From assembly GCA_003526375.1 (NCBI GenBank), contig DPDG01000060.1:416-50981 (forward strand): 50,566 bases of DNA, written 5' to 3'. The stretch comes from Lentisphaeria bacterium. GTDB lineage: Bacteria > Verrucomicrobiota > Lentisphaeria > Victivallales > UBA1829. Below the pieces are notes generated by a model. It was not told the origin of the DNA. It did not search any database and saw only the letters and a list, made by a program, of their open reading frames with translations. This document shows, in pieces, positions 9,101 to 14,843 of this stretch (the first letter of the stretch is position 1; each line of letters opens with the position of its first letter). A program made the translations under genes and the position numbers.

Positions 9101-9552
9101 TAATTGCGGTCGCCGCGTCCCGATTCGTTCGAATAGGAAATCGTCATGGCATAATGAACCCAGGTCCACGGTTCCACTTTCATCCCGCTGCGGTTCAGCA
9201 GCCATTGTCCCTTCAGATTCTGGAAGCCGCAGAACATGGCGCCGGCATCATTGCGCGAAAACAGCAGGGATTCACCTTTGCTGATCATGTCCTGACCGAT
9301 TATTTCCCGGTCGTCGAAACGGACAACACAGGTGAAGGTGATGCCTTTTTCCGTCAGATTGAATTTTTCGCTGCCGGGAATGACGGCACGGCTGTTTTTA
9401 CCGTTGAAGCGGATATAATCCTTTCCGCGCACCGCCCCGTTTTCCAGAACCACGTCGGTGTCTTTGGCAAAATCATAGTGATAGACCGGCTGTTTGGCGG
9501 CAAAAGCCAGACAGCCCCACAAAGCCAGAGCAAGACAAATGAACTGCTTCAT
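6085..9552 (-). CDS. Giant secreted LamG-domain, DUF6259-like glycosidase
   Basis: A 1155-residue secreted protein with a signal peptide (MKQFICLALALWGCLAFAA). Residues about 25-230 form a concanavalin A-like LamG/laminin-type domain, with SRAVIPGSEKFNLTEKGITF early and KGDMAEVSVFDQALSDGEI at its end. The middle and C-terminal parts resemble DUF6259-type proteins with a beta-sandwich followed by a TIM barrel: CAYYDKESGTYFSFEDP, GDWYDAAYIYRKFLKD, and an acidic strand end AIYYDEMLAAGPY. These families are thought to be glycoside hydrolases, but substrate and catalytic residues cannot be named here. AGGGAGAA precedes the ATG. The LamG protein gene upstream ends 1 bp before it, so they are translated from one message. 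GGGAGAA and spacing support the start. Confidence 0.75.
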   Translation of the reverse strand: MKQFICLALALWGCLAFAAKQPVYHYDFAKDTDVVLENGAVRGKDYIRFNGKNSRAVIPGSEKFNLTEKGITFTCVVRFDDREIIGQDMISKGESLLFSRNDAGAMFCGFQNLKGQWLLNRSGMKVEPWTWVHYAMTISYSNESGRGDRNYTVSSFLNGEKVAAQKFNDVDPVQEQNTPLVLGYGKGHKLWAMKGDMAEVSVFDQALSDGEIEDLALNNPRLNLKRKDRHPIAEPLAAELSALEKNAVSPEGKWLLSAMRRAARNGADQQSLQSLLRQKKAVFQFRDSNELQNVWNKDQQVCRMMLTDEMAALVMIDGKGTLFPLAGLYDRRAGKEMLSSYGLYWAVDYRKGKGRLETALNYDDNVSWTADCSGNSAAVHWKHPLFEAEAKLDLRGKRLETSLDVRSTSKDHLVFQVSYPCVILALKDTPQDQYIHMTGELVGNPSVNGLRNTPSSGYYPNGHVPMQFCAYYDKESGTYFSFEDPKAINKRFIFKGQKRGIELIWMSWAPYEAGQTGLNRYEFSGKGVIEAFSGDWYDAAYIYRKFLKDKAFWWSEIPRKNVSPWFAENTLWVKTMLKYRKTAEAETLKDHLLYLRNYFELPFGAHVYCWENLGIGARFTHFYPASYSLPLFKFLNEHGISVKPYNNVQLWATLDGPYEKTDWMFSSHGKKYAIKNFNGSLNYERYRTLDEKSTMPWAVMCPACPEWQKKQIANAERFVSYGAKAIYYDEMLAAGPYCCFDESHGHKMNDPAMWLQDGYLPMMRSILKKVPSYVGHDTEGFEEPLVGLQDGFLCWGPPSTTPLSKTVFGPRMELIGRLFSYVWQFNEQTEQRFYSIIGRQFACAEQLGWFETREIVDYPEMLLYTKQLMHLKNGLRKYFREGELMRPLKWEKAPGKYTYLHESGKYITVDRVFSGAYICRDGLGIVLLVNPMLQTEKIQPLVQYPGKVFALCEMNAEKPRILPNDGNCSPELSFRPLEVKFLLTGSENDEKFQAEANRVQQLLNKVARFRKPDQAVENFGKLGRLPSRQVADGQQITAGFLRNITGALPAKDNSFISWFRWNYALLDYGMLDFGEKSYSRVEISYGVGEGEIGGTLELRFGEAGIPYAVVPLKYTEGQKVTVTVPLRFDVTGRRRVSIRFPKAKSCTFYGWRLLS

Positions 9553-9553
9553 G

Positions 9554-10210
9554 TCATTCTCCCGTTGCGGCGGTCAGCTGAGCTTCAGACAACGGTTCAT
9601 CCAGCAGTTTCAATTTGAACATGTCGCCTTTGAAATTCCAGAGATGACCCCAGCCGCTGCCGAGGATAATGCCTTTTTCATTGTACAGCGGAGCCGATGG
9701 AATCGTCAGAATACCGGACGCCAGTTTTTTCCCGTTGGCACAAATGATGTATTTGTCGTCCGGGAACACACTGATGCCGATACACAGGGTTTTGGAAAAA
9801 TCGCAGGGGATCATCACTCCGGAACCAGCTTTTCCGTCAGCATAGCAGAAATTGAAATACAGTTTTCCGCCTTTATCTTTCGCCAGCCACCATTCACCAC
9901 TTTTGAGAATGAACATGTGATGTTCGGATTTCGGTTTGGTTTCCACTTTGAGTTTTATTAATACGGTTCCGCCTTTCAGCAAATGAAAACTCCCGCTGTC
10001 CGGAATACTGGCACGGGATTTTTCACCGTTGAAATACAGTGATCGCTTCTGATCCGTTCCGCCGATTTTCACATCTCCGGAATAAAACGGCAGATCGAGC
10101 TTTCCGGATGATTTCAATTCACGTCCCGTAAAATCGTAATTGACGATTTCCGCGGCAAAGACGGGGGGCAGCGCACAGCAGGACAGCAGGGCAGCAAGTG
10201 ATTTTTTCAT
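9554..10210 (-). CDS. Secreted LamG-domain protein
   Basis: The 218-residue product has a signal peptide (MKKSLAALLSCCALPPVFA) followed by one LamG-type concanavalin A-like domain (SLYFNGEKSRASIPDSGSF through FKGDMFKLKLLDEPLSEAQL). No other domain is present. The domain resembles the N-terminal domain of the next gene (compare RFNGKNSRAVIPGSEKF), so the pair likely arose by duplication. It may bind the same glycan as the large enzyme, or support it, in the periplasm or at the cell surface. AGGAG lies 9 nt before the ATG. The pseudopilin gene is 37 bp upstream. Confidence 0.75.
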   Translation of the reverse strand: MKKSLAALLSCCALPPVFAAEIVNYDFTGRELKSSGKLDLPFYSGDVKIGGTDQKRSLYFNGEKSRASIPDSGSFHLLKGGTVLIKLKVETKPKSEHHMFILKSGEWWLAKDKGGKLYFNFCYADGKAGSGVMIPCDFSKTLCIGISVFPDDKYIICANGKKLASGILTIPSAPLYNEKGIILGSGWGHLWNFKGDMFKLKLLDEPLSEAQLTAATGE

Positions 10211-10247
10211 TTTTGAAAACTCCTATATTGAGGTTAAAATTCAAGAA

Positions 10248-11033
10248 TCAATGAGCCGGAACCGAAAATCCGGCACTCAAAGCATAATGGAAGGAATGTG
10301 CACAGTTGCCGCTTTCACGCGGCACACTGATCAGCTGCTGATAGTTCCGGGTTTCGGTATGACCGTCCAGCATGACCTGATTCACTTTCCGGTCTTTGCC
10401 GTGCCGGGTCGGCAGACCTGCCGGCCAAATCTGAAGTTCATAATGATTTTTGTTGAAATGATCCCAGGAAACCATCGCACGGGAAGGTCCTCTGACGGAT
10501 GCGGCTTTATGTCTGCGTGCCGGGGCGTAATAAGCGTTTCCCCCTGTAATATAGGAATCCGGCAAACCCGCCAGCAATGCGTTGTACGAATAATGATTCC
10601 GGTTTTTATAAGACGGATCAGCAAAAATATCGGTAAATTGTTTCTGTTCAGAAGGACACGCAAATGATGAGCCTTTGACGGAATCGGAATTAACCCATTT
10701 CACACCGTACTGAGAATTGCTTTCGCCAATAACTCTGTACCAATATGTCAGACTGCTGGAAGCATCTCCCAGAGCCGGCAGAATCCAGCCATCGTAGTCT
10801 CCTGTATACATATTCAGAGCCAACCCGATCTGTTTCAGATTGTTGGTGCAGGAAATGCTCCGCGCCTTTTCGCGTGCCTGATTCAGCGCCGGAAGAAGCA
10901 TCGACGCCAGAATCGCTATAATTGCTATAACGATAAGTAATTCTATCAGAGTGAAAATCGAACGGGAACTCCGGAATACTTCCGGTGAATGCCCTCCCGA
11001 AAGCCTGTTCTGTTTTAAGTTTCCTGGCGTCAT
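10248..11033 (-). CDS. Prepilin-type N-terminal cleavage/methylation protein (pseudopilin-like)
   Basis: The 261-residue product has the type IV prepilin signal FTLIELLIVIAIIA near residues 27-40, continuing as SMLLPALNQAREKARSISC. The charged leader of about 26 residues before it would be removed by a prepilin peptidase, and the exposed Phe N-methylated. A globular C-terminal part ends with RHGKDRKVNQVMLDGHTE, a variant of the H-X9-DG motif with 11 instead of 9 residues between His and Asp. Such proteins are numerous in Lentisphaerae and Planctomycetes and their role is unknown. AAGGAGA lies 8 nt before the ATG. It lies between the GntR-LacI regulator (41 bp upstream) and the LamG genes. Confidence 0.88.
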   Translation of the reverse strand: MTPGNLKQNRLSGGHSPEVFRSSRSIFTLIELLIVIAIIAILASMLLPALNQAREKARSISCTNNLKQIGLALNMYTGDYDGWILPALGDASSSLTYWYRVIGESNSQYGVKWVNSDSVKGSSFACPSEQKQFTDIFADPSYKNRNHYSYNALLAGLPDSYITGGNAYYAPARRHKAASVRGPSRAMVSWDHFNKNHYELQIWPAGLPTRHGKDRKVNQVMLDGHTETRNYQQLISVPRESGNCAHSFHYALSAGFSVPAH

Positions 11034-11074
11034 GGTGTCTTCTCCTTTTTTTGTATCTGTTTTATGAATTATGA

Positions 11075-12169
11075 TCAGGAAAATGCAGTCTCGCGGACAA
11101 CAAGCGTTGTCGGGAGCCGGATAATCACGGTCTCGTCCGACGGATGCTGTATTTTGTCCAGAAGAAGTTCTGCGGAACGCTCCGCGATTCTGATCTTCGG
11201 TGAATCTATTGTTGTCAGGACCGGCTTCCCGAACGGCAGATAACCATACCCTTCCAGATTGTCGTAGCTCAGCAGCTGGAAATCTTCTCCGGGTTTCAAA
11301 CCCGCCTCATGAAACGCCTCCAGCATGGCGAAACTTACGACGTCGGAGGTCGAAAAGAGAAGTTTGCCCCGGATATCTTTGCACAGTTTCATGGCGAGAC
11401 GATAGCTCGGAACGCCGCTCTGGAGCGCCCATTCCTCCACCTGTATGGCATGAATCCGCTCTTTGTCATAACCGGCTGCTTCCACGGCACGGATAAAGGA
11501 ATCTTTCCTGATGTGCCCGTTCCGGTGATCTTCATAGATTACGACGATTTCAGGGAAATGGCGCCGGACGATCTCCTCCGCCGCCAGCTTCATGCCCGGA
11601 TACAGGTCCGTGATCACCTGATTGAAAGAGGGCGCCATGACCCACTCATGAAGATTGATTACAACGGGAATGGGAAGGGTGAGAAGATTGGCTTCCGTGA
11701 CCGGATCGAAATATGCGGAAGACACGATCAGTCCGTCGAGAGAAGCGGCTTCGCGTTTCAGAAGCTGCAAATCGCGGACCTCCTCATAATCCAGAATCCT
11801 GACCTCGCAACTGCAGTTCTTCAAATACTGCATACTGGTGCGGGGGCGGATATCCAGCGCCGCTTCCCGGAGCGGTATCACCGGATAAGCCAGCTTGTCC
11901 GCAATGCCGATGCGATATCCTTTTTTGGGAGATTCGGGCAGATTGGGGCTGACGTAAGTGCCGCGTCCCTGTTCGCGGTAGACCAACCCCGCCTTGACCA
12001 GTTGCCGGACTGCACGGTCCGCTGTCAGCAGAGAGACGCCGAATTCCTGTGCGAGTTCCGTATTGGATGCCAGCGGCTTTCCCGGCAGCAGCTCTCTGCT
12101 GAGAATTTTCTCCGTAAGGACTTCCCTGATATTGTCCGCCAGATTTTTCCGTTTCGATTTCAGATTCAT
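11075..12169 (-). CDS. GntR-LacI chimeric (AraR-like) transcriptional regulator
   Basis: The 364-residue product joins an N-terminal winged-helix GntR domain (residues about 5-75: ELAQEFGVSLLTADRAVRQL and GLVYREQGRGTYV) to a periplasmic-binding-protein-like sugar sensor typical of LacI/AraR proteins. Sensor landmarks are GLIVSSAYFDP, IPVVINLHEW, FQLLSYDNLEGYGYLPFGKPVLTTI and AERSAELLLDKI near the end, so it is complete. It likely represses the pseudopilin-LamG-DUF6259 unit downstream on the same strand and releases it on binding a sugar. GGAAG precedes the ATG and a consensus promoter lies at 12209-12236. Confidence 0.9.
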   Translation of the reverse strand: MNLKSKRKNLADNIREVLTEKILSRELLPGKPLASNTELAQEFGVSLLTADRAVRQLVKAGLVYREQGRGTYVSPNLPESPKKGYRIGIADKLAYPVIPLREAALDIRPRTSMQYLKNCSCEVRILDYEEVRDLQLLKREAASLDGLIVSSAYFDPVTEANLLTLPIPVVINLHEWVMAPSFNQVITDLYPGMKLAAEEIVRRHFPEIVVIYEDHRNGHIRKDSFIRAVEAAGYDKERIHAIQVEEWALQSGVPSYRLAMKLCKDIRGKLLFSTSDVVSFAMLEAFHEAGLKPGEDFQLLSYDNLEGYGYLPFGKPVLTTIDSPKIRIAERSAELLLDKIQHPSDETVIIRLPTTLVVRETAFS

Positions 12170-12531
12170 AGGACTTCCAAAAGTATTATCTTATTGTTTC
12201 ATGTTTTAATTATAACGAAAAATTTGAAATTGTCAACCCCCTTTTCTGAAAAAAAATGGAAAAAAGTGACGTCCGCCGGAAAAGCGGAACTGCCGATGAT
12301 GGGGAAACTGCGGGGCAGGGGAGGTGCAAAATGAGAAATCTGAATTCAAAATTATCCCGGCTGTCTTCCCGGATGGCGCCGGGGATCTCATGAAGGATGC
12401 GGACGATAATGTATTGTAAATGTTTTGTTGTACAGTATTGTAACAATAAGATAAGAGTCAAGGCAAGATTAATGAATCTGTCTGGCTTTTTGCGGACCGG
12501 GAAGAACGGCATTCCGGTGTTGCCGGAGATA
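12170..12531. other. 362-bp intergenic region between GntR-LacI and AraC genes
   Basis: It holds the consensus promoter of the regulator at 12209-12236. Further upstream GTATTGTAA occurs twice (12411-12419 and 12435-12443, 24 bp apart), and 12425-12446 is a partial palindrome with TTGTT and AACAA ends; either could be an operator. A 20-codon plus-strand reading frame at 12331-12393 is preceded by GGGGAGG but has no visible promoter and no recognised product. Nothing else is seen. Confidence 0.4.
12209..12236 (-). promoter_or_regulatory. Consensus sigma70-type promoter of the GntR-LacI gene
   Basis: On the minus strand TTGACA (12231-12236) and TATAAT (12209-12214) are both perfect, with a 16-bp spacer. 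The leader to the ATG at 12169 is about 33 nt. Confidence 0.8.
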
Positions 12532-13473
12532 CTATCTCTGTGGAATGGCGGCGTTGCTCTGACTGTCTGCCTGCGCCGCGGCTGACGGGAGATCGTGCTC
12601 CCGCGTTTTCCGGATTGTGAACAGAGAGTTGCGGAGGCGGTATTCCCGCGGAGTCATGCCGATGAATTTACGGAAGGTGCGGGAAAAATAGTTGCTGTCT
12701 TCAAAGCCGGAGTCATAGGCGATTTCCGTGATGCCGCGCCTGGTTTCCTGCAATTCGCGGCAGGCGTAATTGATGCGCAGGTGAAGGACATACTGAAGCG
12801 GTGAAACGCCTGTCATCAGCTTGAATACACGCAGGAAGTTGCTTCGCGACATCCGGCTGCTTTTGGAAAGGGAATCGACTTTGATCTTTTCCCGGAAATG
12901 GATGTTCAGGTATTCCAGCACCTTGTTGATTCCCTCCTGCAAATGCTCATCCTCCTTGCCGCTGACGGAATAGAGACGGGTCAGCTTGCAGAGCAGAACC
13001 ATGAGCAGGCCCAGACGGTAGGTTCTGTAAGCCGGAGCGATATTTTCGCTTTCCGTCAGCAGTTCGCGCAGGGAAAATACAACGGAGGCGAGTTCTTCTG
13101 GCCCGATGTGGAAGAATGGACAGTTCTTCCGGGTCTGCGAAGGCATGAAAAGCTGTTGGAAGCCGGTCAGCTGGCAGAGGTCGAGCTGCGGCATGGGCAG
13201 ACGCTCCGGTATGAAGAGCAGATTGAAAAGAGAGAGTTTCTTCTTTACCTCATATCCGTGTGCGAATCCACGCGGGATGACAAAAATATCGCCGCTTTTC
13301 AACGGCATGTTCCCATATTCGGTCAGATGGACCCCTTCGCCGGCGTAGATGCAGACAAGTTCCACTCCTTCGTGGGTATGCAGTTCCGTAGGATTCTGAT
13401 CTTCCATCACTGTGACTCTGATAGGAAAATCGGTTGTATTCTGGAACAGGTATGTTGAAGTTTTGGTTTCCAT
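12532..13473 (-). CDS. AraC-family transcriptional regulator, cupin sensor
   Basis: The 313-residue product begins with a cupin-type sensor (residues about 20-95: ELHTHEGVELVCIYAGEG and KSGDIFVIPRGFAHGY). It ends with the paired AraC helix-turn-helix units (LSKSSRMSRSNFLRVFKL and ITEIAYDSGFEDSNYFSRTF, about residues 195-290). It is divergent from the pseudopilin and GH42-like genes that begin at 13648 and is their likely activator. No Shine-Dalgarno sequence precedes the ATG. A promoter at 13480-13508 would start the transcript at or next to the A of the ATG, so translation may be leaderless. Confidence 0.9.
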   Translation of the reverse strand: METKTSTYLFQNTTDFPIRVTVMEDQNPTELHTHEGVELVCIYAGEGVHLTEYGNMPLKSGDIFVIPRGFAHGYEVKKKLSLFNLLFIPERLPMPQLDLCQLTGFQQLFMPSQTRKNCPFFHIGPEELASVVFSLRELLTESENIAPAYRTYRLGLLMVLLCKLTRLYSVSGKEDEHLQEGINKVLEYLNIHFREKIKVDSLSKSSRMSRSNFLRVFKLMTGVSPLQYVLHLRINYACRELQETRRGITEIAYDSGFEDSNYFSRTFRKFIGMTPREYRLRNSLFTIRKTREHDLPSAAAQADSQSNAAIPQR

Positions 13474-13479
13474 ACCGGG

Positions 13480-13508
13480 ACTATATACGCTTTTCCTGAA
13501 AAATTCAA
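13480..13508 (-). promoter_or_regulatory. Predicted promoter of AraC gene, leaderless
   Basis: TTGAAT (13503-13508) and TATAGT (13480-13485) on the minus strand are spaced by 17 bp. The start of transcription expected about 7 nt after the -10 box coincides with the ATG at 13473. Confidence 0.45.
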
Positions 13509-13584
13509 CATCCTCTCTGATGATATTTTGGATTTTTATGCTAAATATTTATTCTTTTATTAAGGTTTTTTTATTGAAATCAAG

Positions 13585-13590
13585 TATAAT
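13585..13590 (+). promoter_or_regulatory. TATAAT -10 element before the stacked-leader pseudopilin gene
   Basis: A perfect TATAAT lies 57 bp before the ATG at 13648, but the position 17-18 bp upstream (around 13561-13567) does not match TTGACA. A good -10 with a poor -35 is typical of activator-dependent promoters, and an AraC gene is transcribed away from this region. Confidence 0.4.
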
Positions 13591-13647
13591 TATGAACAAA
13601 GCACTTAGAACGGATTTTTATATTAACACGAAATATCAGGAGGCACA

Positions 13648-14823
13648 ATGAGCAGAATAAAGAGAACTTGCGAAAGCGGGATTTCATTCCGGTTGCGTGG
13701 CAGGGCGCGATTTGACTTCATCCCCGGCGGAAGGCAGTTTCGCGCCGCGGATCAGGACTTGACGCCGTTTGCCGGAGATCATGGGGCTGATATGAATATC
13801 GTTCATCCTTGCAGGGGGAAAACAAGAATTTTTACCTTGATCGAGCTCCTCATGAGGAAAAATTGTAAGAAGGATGTTTCATTCCGGCAGCAGGGCAGGA
13901 CAGGACGTTGCCAGTCCCCTGATCTTGCTTCTTCTTTCTTCCTTCGACTGTTGAATTGTTCCAATGTTCGATTGTTCCAATGTTTCTCCGTTCCTTCTTC
14001 CTTCCATGTTCCTTGTTCTTCTGTTCTTACTTCCAGGGTGAAAACAAAGATTTTCACCCTGATCGAGCTCCTCATCGTGATAGCGATCATCGCCATCCTT
14101 GCCGGGATGCTGCTGCCGGCTCTGAACAAGGCGAAAGAGAAAGCGCGGAGCATTGCCTGCGTCAACAATCTGAAACAGCTCGGCATTGCGGGATTCCAGT
14201 ATGGCAATGATTATGCCGGTTACTTTCTGCATTATAAAGGGGCTCAATATGTCGATTATCACTACAACGGGAGAGTGCAGTCTGCATTTACGGTTCTTTC
14301 CGGATATCTGGGCGGGCCGCAGGGGTATGAGGCGAACAGGGAGATCGCCAACAGCCTGGGACTGGAAGCCGCCTCGAAGCAGACACTGCGTGTCTACATG
14401 TGCCCGAACGAGCAGAATCACGGCAACCGCTATGTTTATCCATCCTATGCTTTTTGCACAAATGATTCCGTCCCTTATGCCCAGGCGATTTACAAAAACA
14501 ATGTGCTGCATGACCCTGACAACTCCGCAAGAAAGATACCGCCTTCCGATGCCGTTCTCGCAGGGGACAGATACGCAGGAACGACCGATCCCACAAGCAC
14601 CTCCCTTACGGGGATCAAATATCATTACGACAATAAAAAGTTTGCGGCGATCTGGGCGCGGCATCTTGGGAATGCCAATCTGGTCATGGTTGACGGACAT
14701 GTTGTTTCAGCGAATGTCCAGACCCTTTTGAGCAGTAATTACAGTGTCCCGTATTATATCGGCAGATGCTACCGCATCAATTATGTTTTCCATAAAACGG
14801 GTGTCGGCATTTCAGGCAATTGA
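13648..14823 (+). CDS. Pseudopilin-like protein with stacked, interrupted leader
   Basis: The 391-residue product is prepilin-like. The functional leader FTLIELLIVIAIIA, continuing as GMLLPALNKAKEKA, lies only at about residues 136-165. Before it, the frame is open from an ATG with a strong AGGAGG (13638-13643). It contains an earlier, interrupted copy KTRIFTLIELLMRKN, followed by a Cys-, Ser- and Phe-rich stretch and then KTKIFTLIELLIV. Only the second copy has the hydrophobic helix. The C-terminal domain ends with HLGNANLVMVDGHV, a perfect H-X9-DG motif. The upstream segment is made of two related units (see repeats). Initiation inside the segment, for example at 13852, cannot be excluded. 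It precedes two secreted GH42-like genes by 20 bp. Confidence 0.8.
   Translation: MSRIKRTCESGISFRLRGRARFDFIPGGRQFRAADQDLTPFAGDHGADMNIVHPCRGKTRIFTLIELLMRKNCKKDVSFRQQGRTGRCQSPDLASSFFLRLLNCSNVRLFQCFSVPSSFHVPCSSVLTSRVKTKIFTLIELLIVIAIIAILAGMLLPALNKAKEKARSIACVNNLKQLGIAGFQYGNDYAGYFLHYKGAQYVDYHYNGRVQSAFTVLSGYLGGPQGYEANREIANSLGLEAASKQTLRVYMCPNEQNHGNRYVYPSYAFCTNDSVPYAQAIYKNNVLHDPDNSARKIPPSDAVLAGDRYAGTTDPTSTSLTGIKYHYDNKKFAAIWARHLGNANLVMVDGHVVSANVQTLLSSNYSVPYYIGRCYRINYVFHKTGVGISGN
13663..13853 (+). repeat. Leader-linked repeat, unit 1
   Basis: This unit starts with a Cys-containing stretch, carries TTTCATTCCGG at 13682-13692 and ends with a 36-bp pseudopilin leader segment at 13818-13853 (encoding KTRIFTLIELL). 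The middle is unlike unit 2. Both landmarks recur in unit 2 at in-frame distances (195 and 222 bp). Confidence 0.7.
13854..14075 (+). repeat. Leader-linked repeat, unit 2
   Basis: The unit carries TTTCATTCCGGCAG at 13877-13890, a pyrimidine-rich tract with ATTGTTCCAATGTT repeated 16 bp apart (13955-13968 and 13971-13984), TTCTTACTTC, and the second 36-bp leader segment at 14040-14075, which matches 13818-13853 at 32 of 36 positions. The reading frame stays open through its 74 codons. The reverse complement of a diverged copy lies at about 35294-35451. Confidence 0.75.
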
Positions 14824-14843
14824 GGAAGATGGGAAGTGACAGC

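Noticed and set aside
6850..9618. 922-codon plus-strand frame
   Set aside because: It lies antisense to the giant LamG/DUF6259-like gene. The composition is that of a reversed GC-rich coding sequence, with no domain.
13955..13984. ATTGTTCCAATGTT tandem pair considered as a CRISPR or operator repeat
   Set aside because: Only two units, 16 bp apart, inside an open coding frame. It is treated as an internal feature of the leader-linked element.
13803..14207. Minus-strand frame over the repeat units
   Set aside because: It is the complement of the pseudopilin leader region; the plus strand carries the prepilin signal.
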